Part shown: positions 16,950 to 25,965 of the stretch, in pieces
How positions within the stretch are numbered: position 1 is the first letter of the stretch
Layout: each line of letters begins with the position of its first letter
From: an uncultured Bacteroidia bacterium
GTDB lineage: Bacteria; Bacteroidota; Bacteroidia; Bacteroidales; UBA932
Length of the DNA stretch: 64,000 nt
Reading direction: 5' to 3'
Assembly: GCA_902779765.1 (NCBI GenBank)
Contig: CACZCQ010000005.1
Span: 62,001 to 126,000 of the forward strand
Notes under the pieces: generated by a model
What the model was told of the DNA's origin: nothing
What the model saw: only the letters and a program-made list of their open reading frames with translations
Databases searched by the model: none
Position numbers and translations under genes: made by a program

Positions 16950-19163
16950 CTACTGCCTGGAAACCTTCACCACATGGGGCAGGACCTTCAATCTGGAGAT
17001 GATCTTGTCCAACTCCATATTGGAAGGAACGGAGATCCTCATGGTAATCTCATATGTCCCTCCCCTATGGTTCTCAGCAACGTTGAAAGTCCGAAGTGAT
17101 GCCTTGAAATTGCTGACAACGGTCGTGATATCCCCGATGACAGAGGGCTCTATCCCTGCCACGACCTTTATAGAGCTCTGGAAACTGCCTCCGGAAGGGG
17201 TTTCCGCCCATCTTACTTTCTGGATCCTGTAGGGATACGTGCTGATCAGCCGTGAAGCATTCGGGCAGGAAATACGATGTATCTTGATTCCCTCGGTCCT
17301 GGTAACGAATCCGAAAACATCGTCTCCGAATACCGGGTGGCAGCACTTGGCCATCTTATAGTCCAGGTTCTTCAGGTCCTTTGCATTCAACACCAGTATG
17401 TCGTCCGAACCCTGGCGGTTCACCCATTCATCCGACCTGGCTTCGATCCTTGCCGCTTCAGCCTCCTTGGCGGCATCCACTGCAAGTGCAGCGTTCTTGT
17501 CGTGGTCCTGGATGAAGTTCTTGACCTCGTTGACATCTATGACCGAATCAGCGATGGAAGCATAGAAAGAGTTCTGCGTGGGAATCTTGCGTTTCTTGAG
17601 GAACTCCGACACCATCTCGTCCGTGAACTCAAGTTTCCAGTTCTTCAGGCGTCTTCCGAGGAGCTCACGCCCCTGGGCCGCCTTCTTGAATTCCTCAGCG
17701 TCGAGTTCCTTCTTGATCCTGCTCCTCGCCTTGGAAGTCACCACGAAATTCAACCAGTCAGGAGATGGTTTCTGGTTCTTCCCGGACATGATTTCGACCA
17801 CGTCTCCGGTCTTTAGCTTCTCCCTGATGGATACCGCCTTACCGTTGACCTTTCCACCGGTACATCTGACTCCGAGCCCGGTATGGATGTCGAATGCGAA
17901 GTCAAGGACGGTCGCTCCGGCCGACAGTATCCTCAACTCACCGGAGGGAGTGAATACGAATATCTCCCTGGAAGGCGGCTGGGGAAGGTCTTCGGAGCCT
18001 CCATTGCTGGGATGCTCAAGGGCGTAGCGGACTGAGACAAGCCATTTGTCCATCTGCTCTTCGTGCTTGACACCCTTGTACGCCCAGTGGGATGCCTGGC
18101 CGTTCTCAGCCTCATCATCCATGCGCTTGGTCCTGATCTGGACCTCGATGTAGGCCCCGCGGCTGTTCTTTACGGTGATATGCAGGGACTCATAGCCGTT
18201 CGGCTTCGGATTGGTGATCCAGTCACGCAGTCTGGTGGTATCCTGTTCGTATTCCTTGGTAACATATGAGAAGACCTTCCAGCAGAGATCCTTCTCCACC
18301 TTGGAATCCTGGTCGCAATCTATTATGAAACGGATGGCAAAGACATCGAAGACTCCCTCGAAAGGCACCTTCTGCTTCTGCATCTTCATCCAGATTGAAT
18401 ATGCAGCCTTCGTCCTGACCTTCAGCTTGTATTTGATCCCCTCCCTGGAAAGCTCTTCCTTGAGCGGCTGGATGAATTCCATCATCAGCCTCTCACGGTC
18501 CCGCTCAGTAGCCTTAAGCTTGTTGGTAATCGCCCTGTACTCAACAGGTTCCGTATAGCGGAAATAGATATCCTCCATCTCACGCTTGATGTTGTAAAGA
18601 CCAAGCTGGTGGGCCAGAGGGATATAGAGCATCAAGGTCTCGAGGATCTTGTTGTCCCTGGAATTCTTCGGGAATATGTCCAGGCTTCTCATCACTTCAA
18701 GCCTGTCCGCCAGTTTCAGCACGGTTACCCTCGGGTCCGTGGAATACTGGACGATCAGTTTCTTGTAATTCTCGGCCTCGAGGCGGGTGTCCTTCGGCTT
18801 GATGGTAGCTATCTTGTTCAGGCCGTCCACCATGGCGCGGACATCCTCAGGGAAGTCATACGGTTGGTTCGACAAGCTCTCCAACCGCTCCTCAACGGTC
18901 CCAGAGCCAACACCTCCGGTCCCTGAGCCTGTCGAAGGGCCCATCCTCATCGCTTCGTGAAGGAATACCGCAGCTGCACATTCCGCCGGAAGGCCGATTT
19001 CATCCGTAGCGATCAGCGCCGTCTTCATCGGATGGTCCAGGAACGGTCTGCCATTCTCCCTGGTCTTACCGGAGAGAGCGGCCTCAGCAATCTTGTAAGC
19101 CTTCCCGATCAATGCCTGTCCGGCCTCATCGAACTGGGGAAATTTCTGCCGGATTACATCCAT
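16950..19163 (-). CDS. relA: RelA/SpoT homologue, hydrolase domain degenerate (probable (p)ppGpp synthetase)
   Basis: The start is taken at 19163 (MDVIRQKFPQFDEAGQ), giving 737 residues. The N-terminal HD hydrolase domain lacks the key dyads: FLHEAMR (69-73) replaces the HDxxED motif, and ADRLEVMRS replaces ADRLHNMRT. The synthetase domain is intact (FDVFAIRFIID, RDWITNPKPNGYESLHITV, EVQIRTKRMDDEAE). It is followed by TGS (IFVFTPSGELRILSAG), a zinc-finger-like region (YKMAKCCHPVFGDDVFGF) and ACT. It should make (p)ppGpp only. A repeat-derived insertion (about 75-100, GPSTGSGTGGVGSGTV) sits exactly where the hydrolase active-site ED would lie. Confidence 0.92.
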   Translation of the reverse strand: MDVIRQKFPQFDEAGQALIGKAYKIAEAALSGKTRENGRPFLDHPMKTALIATDEIGLPAECAAAVFLHEAMRMGPSTGSGTGGVGSGTVEERLESLSNQPYDFPEDVRAMVDGLNKIATIKPKDTRLEAENYKKLIVQYSTDPRVTVLKLADRLEVMRSLDIFPKNSRDNKILETLMLYIPLAHQLGLYNIKREMEDIYFRYTEPVEYRAITNKLKATERDRERLMMEFIQPLKEELSREGIKYKLKVRTKAAYSIWMKMQKQKVPFEGVFDVFAIRFIIDCDQDSKVEKDLCWKVFSYVTKEYEQDTTRLRDWITNPKPNGYESLHITVKNSRGAYIEVQIRTKRMDDEAENGQASHWAYKGVKHEEQMDKWLVSVRYALEHPSNGGSEDLPQPPSREIFVFTPSGELRILSAGATVLDFAFDIHTGLGVRCTGGKVNGKAVSIREKLKTGDVVEIMSGKNQKPSPDWLNFVVTSKARSRIKKELDAEEFKKAAQGRELLGRRLKNWKLEFTDEMVSEFLKKRKIPTQNSFYASIADSVIDVNEVKNFIQDHDKNAALAVDAAKEAEAARIEARSDEWVNRQGSDDILVLNAKDLKNLDYKMAKCCHPVFGDDVFGFVTRTEGIKIHRISCPNASRLISTYPYRIQKVRWAETPSGGSFQSSIKVVAGIEPSVIGDITTVVSNFKASLRTFNVAENHRGGTYEITMRISVPSNMELDKIISRLKVLPHVVKVSRQ
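18861..18939 (-). repeat. Composite dispersed repeat in relA: full unit, half unit and inverted hairpin copy
   Basis: A full unit occupies 18917-18939 and a half unit 18896-18907, with cores 21 nt apart. At 18861-18887 there is a copy of the loop TTCGACAAGCTCT in opposite orientation, enclosed by the perfect 7-bp arms CGGTTGG/CCAACCG. The relA frame reads through all of it. Confidence 0.85.
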
Positions 19164-19215
19164 GATATAGTTCGTCTTTCCTACGAAATTACAAAAAAAA
19201 CACGAACCCCCAAAG

Positions 19216-20244
19216 CTATCTCGAGGATCTCCGGGCATCGAGAGCCCTTTGGAATTCACGGGCGTTGCGTCCGTGCTCTGCCGCAGTCACGGCAAACTTA
19301 TGCGTCCCGTCCATGGCCGCACTGGCGCAGAAGAACAGGTAGCCATGCCGGTCCGGATTCAGCACGGCTTCCAGGCTTGCCCTGTCAGGTACGCATATCG
19401 GCCCGGGAGGAAGGCCTTCATAGCGGTATGTGTTGTATGGCGAATCCACCTCGAGATGCTTGTACAGAACCCTGTTCAGCGTATAGTCGAAGCAGAAAGC
19501 CACGGTAGGGTCAGCCTGCAGTTTCATACCCTGGTGAAGCCGGTTCAAGTACACTCCGGCGATGGAAGGGTATTCAGGTTCATGGTTGGATTCGGCCTTG
19601 ACAATCGAAGCAACCACAGAGACTTCCTTCTGCGAAAGGCCCTGGGCAGCCGCCTTCTTGAGATTCTCCTCAGTCCAGAAAGCATCATAAGCGGCCTTCT
19701 GCTTGTCCAGTACGACCTTCATCGGATCCGTCCAATAGACCTCGTAGGTGTCCGGCATGATCAGAGAAAAGACATTCGTGGGGTTGAAACCGTAGGTGGC
19801 GAGAAGGTCGCGGTCATCCAGAGCCGCAGCGACCTCTGAGGAATCCATCATCATCTGATTGGATATCTTCCTGGCGATTCCGCCTTTCTGCCTCATCGTT
19901 CCGGAGAGCACCAGTTTCACCGGCGTCTGCCATCCAGCCCTGATCATCCTGGGAACATAAATGCTCGGTTTTCCTTTTTCGATCACATAATGGCCCGGCC
20001 TGATCTGCTCGGGCGGGAGGTCGCGCATCACCCTCTCGAGGCTCCTGCGCCTAAGCACCACGCTGTCAGGGATGGCTTTCAGCAATAGGGAAGCCTCCAT
20101 CCCGGGATACACGAACAATTCCGTATCCTTCGAGAAGTTGGACTTGCGGTTGTCACCATACCATCTTCCTCCGAATATGCCTACGGCTACTATTGCGACG
20201 AGTGCTGCGATAAGTGCAGCGAGTTTCCAAGTCTTCATGATCAT
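19216..20244 (-). CDS. mltG: Endolytic murein transglycosylase MltG
   Basis: The 342-residue protein has an N-terminal membrane anchor (LAALIAALVAIVAVGIF, about 8-24) and a periplasmic YceG domain. The catalytic region is SVVASIVKAESNHEPEYPSIAGVYLNRL, with the glutamate of KAES aligned to the E. coli catalytic Glu, then GMKLQADPTVAFC, and a late YNTYRYEGLPPGPICVP. It cleaves nascent peptidoglycan glycan strands near the membrane. The ATG at 20244 overlaps the previous stop (ATGA), implying translational coupling; an ATG two codons later is an alternative. Length is normal. Confidence 0.93.
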   Translation of the reverse strand: MIMKTWKLAALIAALVAIVAVGIFGGRWYGDNRKSNFSKDTELFVYPGMEASLLLKAIPDSVVLRRRSLERVMRDLPPEQIRPGHYVIEKGKPSIYVPRMIRAGWQTPVKLVLSGTMRQKGGIARKISNQMMMDSSEVAAALDDRDLLATYGFNPTNVFSLIMPDTYEVYWTDPMKVVLDKQKAAYDAFWTEENLKKAAAQGLSQKEVSVVASIVKAESNHEPEYPSIAGVYLNRLHQGMKLQADPTVAFCFDYTLNRVLYKHLEVDSPYNTYRYEGLPPGPICVPDRASLEAVLNPDRHGYLFFCASAAMDGTHKFAVTAAEHGRNAREFQRALDARRSSR

Positions 20245-21425
20245 TTCTTCTTTTTGCCGCGGAGAACGATCGTATCGCCCTCGCGAAGTACATATCCGGG
20301 AGTTATTCCGTTCATCTTGCAGACGCTGGACATCTTCACCCCGAATCTCTGGCAGATATCCCGGAGCGACTGTCCGTCCTCATCCACGATGTATTTGTCA
20401 AGTCCTTTCTCACTCTGGCTCTTCTTGGCCTGGAGGTATACGACCGTACCGGGAGCCAGTTCCTGCGGAGCGGTCAAGTCGTTGAATTTCAGGAGTTCCT
20501 TAAGGAACAGGCCGTACCTGGAGGCAATACTGGAATACGTCTCGCCATCCATTGAAGTAACGAACGGTACGCCGTTCTTCGAATATGCCTCCCTGGTCAG
20601 CGAGAACTTGAATTCTTCAAGCTGGTTCCTGTCAATCTTCTTGGGTTCCTCGAGAGACAGCGGAGAATCGGGAATCTTTCCCGTCAGTTCGTCATCCTCC
20701 TCAGCGGAAGAATGTTTCCTGGCCCTCCGTGCTGCCTTTACGGCCTTCTTTTCAGCCTTTTTCGCAGCCTTGATTCCGGCCTTGGACGGCCCTTCGACGG
20801 CGCTCTGGGACCTGTCGTTGCCTTTGTTCAGGGACCGGTCGTTATTACCGTCATGAGTCTGCTGAACGGCAGAGGCACCTACCGTCTCCTGGGTATCCAG
20901 AAGCCTTTCTGCCTCGGCCAGAGACATGGTGTCATACTTACTGAGATTGTAATCCTCAATGTATTTGATCAGCTTGTCCGGATAGCCAGGATCGGTGGCA
21001 TAACCGGCCTTCTTCAGGCCGTTCGCCCATGACTTGTAATCAGTCGTCTCGAACTCAAAGAGGAACTTGTAACGGTCACGATAACGCAGGAAATCGGAAT
21101 GGTCGCGGAAAGACTCGTCGGCATTGTCATATACCCGGAAGCACTCCCCTTTCTCATCATCGTCGTGAAACTGTTTCTTACCAGTCCAATCCTTGTGGCA
21201 CTTTATCCCGAAATGATTGTTGCCGTTTGCGGCCAGGGGCGAAAGGCCGTAACGGGACTCAAGTATGCCCTGCGCAAGCGTGATGCTTGCCGGCACCCCG
21301 CTCCGGTACATCTCCCGCACCGCAGTCGGCGCCCAATCTGACACATATTTCTCAATCTGGGGCACCTGCGCGAAGGCCGTCAATGCTCCCAGGACGAGGA
21401 CTAATATGGAAACAATCTTCTTCAT
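20241..21425 (-). CDS. Glucosaminidase with two LysM domains
   Basis: The start is taken at 21425 (MKKIVSILVLVLGALTAFAQ, a clean signal peptide), giving 394 residues. The N-terminal GH73-type glucosaminidase domain contains PASITLAQGILESRYGLS (catalytic Glu in LES), NNHFGIKCHKDWTG, and the SFRDHSDFL and GYATDPGYPDKLI motifs. A basic lysine/alanine-rich linker (about 220-260) follows, then two LysM-like domains (FVTSMDGETYSSIASRYG and YIVDEDGQSLRDICQRFG). It is a secreted peptidoglycan hydrolase. The linker contains NDRSLNKGNDRSQSAVEG, a degenerate copy of the dispersed repeat. Its stop overlaps the mltG start. Confidence 0.9.
   Translation of the reverse strand: MKKIVSILVLVLGALTAFAQVPQIEKYVSDWAPTAVREMYRSGVPASITLAQGILESRYGLSPLAANGNNHFGIKCHKDWTGKKQFHDDDEKGECFRVYDNADESFRDHSDFLRYRDRYKFLFEFETTDYKSWANGLKKAGYATDPGYPDKLIKYIEDYNLSKYDTMSLAEAERLLDTQETVGASAVQQTHDGNNDRSLNKGNDRSQSAVEGPSKAGIKAAKKAEKKAVKAARRARKHSSAEEDDELTGKIPDSPLSLEEPKKIDRNQLEEFKFSLTREAYSKNGVPFVTSMDGETYSSIASRYGLFLKELLKFNDLTAPQELAPGTVVYLQAKKSQSEKGLDKYIVDEDGQSLRDICQRFGVKMSSVCKMNGITPGYVLREGDTIVLRGKKKK
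20790..20836 (+). repeat. Degenerate dispersed repeat in the glucosaminidase linker
   Basis: The segment CCCTTCGACGG-CGCTCTGGGACC is followed by GTTCAGGGACCG 24 nt later. It is diverged from the other copies, and its spacing is 24 instead of 21 nt, still a multiple of three. The protein shows the octapeptide duplication NDRSLNKG/NDRSQSAV. Confidence 0.65.
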
Positions 21426-21472
21426 CCTTGTAAATATAGCATTTTTCGGCGAAATACGCCCCGTCACAAGGT

Positions 21473-22417
21473 TCAGGGTTCCACCTTATCCAGCGGCACG
21501 TCGAAGACGTCGAGGTCGGAGGCGGCGAAAGTCGAAGGGAACATGGAACGGCACTCGGCTTCATACGAAGCGATGTCCTGGCCCCGGGATGAATAATGTC
21601 CGATAACCAGTTTCCCGGCACCGGCCTCCAAAGCGCAGCGGGCCGCCTGGAGGGTAGTGGAATGATGACGTGCGGCAGCCATTTCGGAGAGTTCCTCGAG
21701 ATAGGTCGCTTCGTGATAGAGGATGTCCACCCCGTGTACCCACGAAGCCTCTTCCGGGAATGGTGCGGTATCCGAACAGTAGGCATACGAACGAGCCTGA
21801 TAAGGCATGTAGCCCAGTTCTGCCAGTGGCAGGACAAGTGAAGATCCGTCAGGAGCCACGCGCACCACATCCTCTCCCCTCTTGACGGCGCCGATCTCAG
21901 CCAGCGTCAGGCCATATTCATCGATCTTCCACTTCCTGACATTGTACTGGGGTTCCTTCTCCCGGAACAGGAAGCCTAAGGTCTCGATCCCGTGATTGAG
22001 CGGGAAAGCCGAAACCTCGAGCGACTTGGTCTCATACACGACCGAAGGCTCCTTCATTGTCAACGGGACGTGCCGGATCTCGAAGGCGATACCTTCTCCG
22101 TAATATGAGAGGAAGAATTTCAGCAACGGACCGAAGTTGGCGGGTGCATAGATATTCAACGGCTGGGTACGCGAAAGCATTCCCATGGTGGAAAGCAGTC
22201 CCGGAAGCCCGAAGACATGGTCACCGTGGATGTGGGAAATGAATATCGAATCGATCTTCATCGGAGACAGCCGGCACTGCTGCAGGCGCATCTGGACACC
22301 TTCTCCGCAGTCTATCAAGAAAGAGCGCCCGTGTACGGAAAGTACCTGGGCGCTCTGCTGTCTTCCGATGACGGGTTTGGCCGAAGCCGTGCCCAGCACC
22401 GTCAAAGTGAAATCCAT
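21473..22417 (-). CDS. rnz: Ribonuclease Z
   Basis: The 314-residue metallo-beta-lactamase-fold tRNA 3'-endonuclease has the family start TLTVLGTASAKPVIGRQQSA, FLIDCGEGVQMRLQQ and the zinc motif FISHIHGDHVFGLPGLL (HxHxDH). Later motifs include YCSDTAPFPE, HEATYLEE, ARHHSTTLQAA and IGHYSSR. It removes tRNA 3' trailers. This fits the tRNA-Arg gene in the window, whose CCA is not encoded. It lies 3 nt after rpsA. Length and motifs are standard. Confidence 0.95.
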   Translation of the reverse strand: MDFTLTVLGTASAKPVIGRQQSAQVLSVHGRSFLIDCGEGVQMRLQQCRLSPMKIDSIFISHIHGDHVFGLPGLLSTMGMLSRTQPLNIYAPANFGPLLKFFLSYYGEGIAFEIRHVPLTMKEPSVVYETKSLEVSAFPLNHGIETLGFLFREKEPQYNVRKWKIDEYGLTLAEIGAVKRGEDVVRVAPDGSSLVLPLAELGYMPYQARSYAYCSDTAPFPEEASWVHGVDILYHEATYLEELSEMAAARHHSTTLQAARCALEAGAGKLVIGHYSSRGQDIASYEAECRSMFPSTFAASDLDVFDVPLDKVEP

Positions 22418-22420
22418 GAA

Positions 22421-24208
22421 TTACTCGCCTTTCTCAAGTTTCTCCTTAAGGGCTGCGAGAGCATCGATGTCACCGAGGGTGGTCTTCTCCAGGTTGGAGT
22501 TGATCTTCTTGACGGCCCTCTTGGTGTTGTCTGCCTCGGCGGCAACCTTCTCCTGCTTGGCCTCGCTGTAAGTCCTCACATGGGAAAGAAGGATCCTGCG
22601 GGTGCTCCTGCGGAGTTCGACAACCTTGAACGGAAGGGTCTCGCCGGCAACTGCGGGCTTGCCGTCTTCCTTGATGAGGTCGCGGGTGAAAGCGAAGCCT
22701 TCATCGTCACCTTCAAGCTTGATGTTGGCACCCTTGTCGGTGAGGGAGGTGATTGTACCTTCCACGGTAGAACCGACAGCGTACTTCTGCTCGATGGCAT
22801 CCCAAGGGTTGGGAGTGAGCTGCTTGTGACCAAGGCTGAGCTTGTGGTTGGCCTCGTCGAAGTCGAGGATGACAACGTCGATCTCATCGCCGGGAGCGAC
22901 CAGCTCTGAAGGATGCTTGATCTTGTTCCAGCTGAGGTCGCTGATGTGGATAAGTCCTTCGACACCGTCCTCAGGCTCTGCGAACACACCGAAGTTGGTG
23001 ATGTTGCGGACGACTGCCTTGTGGGTGGAGCCGACAGGATATTTGTCACGGATGCTCTCCCAAGGGTTGGGGGTGAGCTGCTTCAGACCGAGAGACATCT
23101 TCCTGTTCTCACGGTCGATGGAAAGGACCTGAGCCTCAACCTCGTCTCCGACCTTGAGGAACTCCTGGGCGCTATGCAGCCTGGGAGACCAGGACATTTC
23201 GGAAACATGGATAAGACCCTCGACACCGGGCTCGATCTCCACGAATGCGCCATAGTCGGCGATGAGGACGACCTTTCCCTTGACAGTGTCTCCGACCTTG
23301 ATGTTCTGGTCGAGGTTGTCCCACGGGTGAGGAGTAAGCTGCTTGTAACCGAGGGCGATCCTCTTCTGGTTGGGATCGAACTCCTTGACGACGACCTTGA
23401 TCTTTTCGTCGAGGGAGACGACCTCCTCCGGATTGTCGATCCTGCCCCAGCTGAGGTCAGTGATGTGGATGAGACCGTCAACACCGCCGAGGTCGACGAA
23501 TACGCCGTAGTTGGTGATATTCTTGACGGTTCCTTCAAGGATCTGTCCCTTCTCGAGCTTGCTGATGAGCTCGGCCCTGCGGGCCTCCTGCTCAGCCTCG
23601 AGGAGAGCCTTGTGCGAAACGACGACGTTGCGGAACTCCTGGTTGATCTTGACGATCTTGAAGTCCATGGTCTGGTTGACGTAGGCGTCGTAGTCACGGA
23701 TGGGCTTGATGTCGATCTGTGAACCGGGGAGGAATGCCTCGATTCCGAATACGTCGACGATCATACCGCCCTTGGTGCGGGTCTTGATGAAGCCCTTGAC
23801 GATCTCGTCGTTGTTGCAGGCCTCGTTTACGCGGTCCCAGGACTTGAGGGCACGTGCCTTCTTGTGGGAAAGGATAAGCTGACCCTTCCTGTCCTCAGCG
23901 GACTCGACATAGACCTCCACCTTGTCACCGACCTTGAGGTCGGGGTTGTAGCGGAACTCGGGAGCCTGGATGACACCCTCGCTCTTGTAGCCTATGTTTA
24001 CGATAACCTCTCTCTTGGAGATGGCTGTAACTGTGCCTTCGACCACTTCATTCTCGACAATCTTCGAGAGTGTCTGGTCGTAAGCCTCTTCGATCTCCTT
24101 CCTGTCGTTCTGTCCGTAGATCTCTGAGCTGCCTTCGAAAGCTTCCCAATCGAAATCTGCGGGAGCGACTGAGGCGTTCGCGAAAGTTTTCTTTGTTTCT
24201 TCTGCCAT
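22421..24208 (-). CDS. rpsA: 30S ribosomal protein S1
   Basis: The 595-residue protein consists of six S1 RNA-binding domains, recognisable as VVEGTVTAIS..., IVKGFIKTRTKGG..., LEGTVKNITNYGVFVDLGGVDGLIH, VKGKVVLIADYGAFVEIEPGVEGLIH, AVVRNITNFGVFAEPEDGVEGLIH and VEGTITSLTDKGANIKLEG. It has an acidic N-terminal tail and a lysine-rich C-terminus. It recruits mRNA to the 30S subunit and is important where Shine-Dalgarno sequences are rare, as in this lineage. The leader upstream (24209-24268) is AT-rich without an SD. rnz follows directly. Confidence 0.96.
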   Translation of the reverse strand: MAEETKKTFANASVAPADFDWEAFEGSSEIYGQNDRKEIEEAYDQTLSKIVENEVVEGTVTAISKREVIVNIGYKSEGVIQAPEFRYNPDLKVGDKVEVYVESAEDRKGQLILSHKKARALKSWDRVNEACNNDEIVKGFIKTRTKGGMIVDVFGIEAFLPGSQIDIKPIRDYDAYVNQTMDFKIVKINQEFRNVVVSHKALLEAEQEARRAELISKLEKGQILEGTVKNITNYGVFVDLGGVDGLIHITDLSWGRIDNPEEVVSLDEKIKVVVKEFDPNQKRIALGYKQLTPHPWDNLDQNIKVGDTVKGKVVLIADYGAFVEIEPGVEGLIHVSEMSWSPRLHSAQEFLKVGDEVEAQVLSIDRENRKMSLGLKQLTPNPWESIRDKYPVGSTHKAVVRNITNFGVFAEPEDGVEGLIHISDLSWNKIKHPSELVAPGDEIDVVILDFDEANHKLSLGHKQLTPNPWDAIEQKYAVGSTVEGTITSLTDKGANIKLEGDDEGFAFTRDLIKEDGKPAVAGETLPFKVVELRRSTRRILLSHVRTYSEAKQEKVAAEADNTKRAVKKINSNLEKTTLGDIDALAALKEKLEKGE

Positions 24209-24268
24209 AATGGTAATGATAAGATAACTAGTTGTTTAACAATATTTTTTCGCCCTACAGGGAATCAC

Positions 24269-24297
24269 AAAAAAGCGAGCCCTGTCAAAAGGCTCGC
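24269..24297 (-). terminator. Intrinsic terminator of corA
   Basis: Arms GCGAGCC/GGCTCGC enclose a loop and are followed on the minus strand by six T. It lies between the corA stop and the rpsA leader. Confidence 0.85.
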
Positions 24298-24322
24298 AAA
24301 ATTAGAGAAAAATATCTGAAAA

Positions 24323-25270
24323 TCAAAACATTTTCTTCTTCCGGAAGATGTAAAGGACCACCGCCACGAGAAGGCCCATGAAAAGCAGCAATGCGAACCA
24401 TGCCCAGCCCTTTTCCATGAACGGAAGAGGCACGTTCATTCCATAGAAGCTGGCAACCAGTGTCGGAGGCATGAGAAGCACCGACACCAGGGTGAATATC
24501 TTCATTATGTTGTTCTGGTCCAGGTTGATAAGGCCCAGGACGGTTTCCTGCAGGTACTCCAGCCTTTCGAAACTGAAATTGGCGTGATTGATCAGGGAGG
24601 TGATGTCCTGGAGGATGACGTTGAAACGGGACTGCAGCTCAGGAGGATACTTGTCGCTCTTGATCATGTTCGAGATCAGGCGCTGCTTGTCGATGATGTT
24701 CTCGCGGACTATCATCGTATTCTCCTGCAACTGATTGATATCCAAGAGGAAATCCTCATTGATATCCTCCTGCTGGTTGATTCTCTTGCTGTACTGGGCG
24801 ATTTCCTTGCTCATCAGCTCGATCATGTCGGCATCCAGGTCGACTCGCTGGTCCATTATGCTTACGAACACGCTGTAGCCGTTCAGGAACAGATGGGGCT
24901 TTGCGATTATCCTCCTCTGCAGTTCAGTGAATGAACGGAGCGGTACGTCACGCAAGGTAGTGAGGCAATTGTCGACGAAAGTGAATGAAACCGCCTCCAT
25001 CGAATAATCCTCGGGGCCAGGCATAAGGAAGTTGGTATTCGCGAATATGGCGTTCTCAGTCTCCGAATACCTTGAAGAGCTCTCGATCTCCTCCGCCTGA
25101 GCACGGCTCTGGATCTCTTCTCCAAGGAAATCGTCTACGGTGTGCTTCTCCTCACCCGACGGGGAGAGGAGATCGATCCATAGTACATCGTCCCTGTTCA
25201 GCTTGGAAAGCTCCGTTTCGGACTGTGAGACCACCAGTCTGCCATTCCGTCTGTAGAAGATCGCGATCAT
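24323..25270 (-). CDS. corA: CorA-type magnesium/cobalt transporter
   Basis: The 315-residue protein has a large cytoplasmic N-terminal domain and two C-terminal membrane helices. The signature YGMNVPLPF (GMN) lies between TM1 (IFTLVSVLLMPPTLVASF) and TM2 (WAWFALLLFMGLLVAVVLYIF), and the C-terminus is basic (RKKKMF). It forms pentameric divalent-cation channels. It is a single-gene unit with its own promoter (25333-25363) and terminator. Confidence 0.93.
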   Translation of the reverse strand: MIAIFYRRNGRLVVSQSETELSKLNRDDVLWIDLLSPSGEEKHTVDDFLGEEIQSRAQAEEIESSSRYSETENAIFANTNFLMPGPEDYSMEAVSFTFVDNCLTTLRDVPLRSFTELQRRIIAKPHLFLNGYSVFVSIMDQRVDLDADMIELMSKEIAQYSKRINQQEDINEDFLLDINQLQENTMIVRENIIDKQRLISNMIKSDKYPPELQSRFNVILQDITSLINHANFSFERLEYLQETVLGLINLDQNNIMKIFTLVSVLLMPPTLVASFYGMNVPLPFMEKGWAWFALLLFMGLLVAVVLYIFRKKKMF

Positions 25271-25332
25271 ATCCTTCCAGATTCTTCTAGGTTTGCCTTT
25301 TACGCCCCTGACATTACGGAGAAGTCAGTTTG

Positions 25333-25363
25333 CAAAAGTAATAAAAAATCCCTAAAAGCCAAA
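25333..25363 (-). promoter_or_regulatory. Bacteroidota-type promoter for corA
   Basis: On the minus strand, TTTG (25360-25363) is followed after 19 nt by TACTTTTG (25333-25340), matching TTTG-N19-TAnnTTTG. The predicted start leaves a leader of about 55 nt. Confidence 0.72.
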
Positions 25364-25374
25364 TACGAAGATAT

Positions 25375-25965
25375 TCAGATGATTCCAAGCAGGACCCCCA
25401 GCCCGATGCAGATGAGCACCAGCCCCCCGAGTATCTCGGCCGGTCGTCCGAAACGCCGGCCCACCCGGTAGCCCCCGTACATTCCTGCGAAAACCGAGAG
25501 CATCGTCACAATGAATACAGCCACATGGTCTGCAATCATTGTATTGACCATCAGGGCATGGTCGGAAGCAAGGGCATCCTCGCCGACCTGTGCCATCGAC
25601 ATGCTGATTCCGACAGCCAAAGCGTCTATGCTTGTCGCAACCGCTCCGATTATCACATTCTTGATTCCGTTCAGGTCACGTACTTCCTCATTCCCCCTGA
25701 TTCCCTCCAGGATCATGGACCCGCCGACATACAGCAGCAACAGGAAGCCGATCCACCTTGCAGCCTTGCTGATGAATCCCACGAAAAGGTCACCGAACAG
25801 CCAGCCGATAAGCATCAGCAGGGTCTGGACCGTTGCGAATACGATCGCTATCAATAATACTTTCCGCAATGTCACCGACTTGAGCGTAACGCTGGAACAA
25901 GTCGTAACCGCGAAGCAGTCTGCGCAGAGGGAAACTGCCAGGAGTATAGCCTGAAGGATAATCAT
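25375..25965 (-). CDS. mntP: Manganese efflux pump MntP family protein
   Basis: The 196-residue protein has six hydrophobic segments in two related halves. The duplicated MntP signature is seen as LAVSLCADCFAVTTCSSV near the N-terminus and GAVATSIDALAVGISMSMAQ in the middle, each with the membrane-embedded acidic residue. It exports Mn2+. The first half is diverged (ADCFAV rather than MDAFAA), so the ion could differ. It overlaps the recR stop by 4 nt and is the last gene of the PUL-recR transcript. Confidence 0.82.
   Translation of the reverse strand: MIILQAILLAVSLCADCFAVTTCSSVTLKSVTLRKVLLIAIVFATVQTLLMLIGWLFGDLFVGFISKAARWIGFLLLLYVGGSMILEGIRGNEEVRDLNGIKNVIIGAVATSIDALAVGISMSMAQVGEDALASDHALMVNTMIADHVAVFIVTMLSVFAGMYGGYRVGRRFGRPAEILGGLVLICIGLGVLLGII

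Noticed and set aside
22955-22975. TCCTTCGACACCGTCCTCAGG in rpsA, resembling the dispersed repeat
   Set aside because: It encodes the normal GVEG segment of an S1 domain and shares only short matches with the core.
22913-23722. 269-codon plus-strand open frame opposite rpsA
   Set aside because: It mirrors the repeated S1 domains and is very rich in Asp, Val and Leu, as expected from the complement of S1 codons.
24209-24268. Promoter for rpsA
   Set aside because: TTTG and a TATTGTTA box are present, but the spacing (23 nt) and the -7 match are poor, so no promoter was called.
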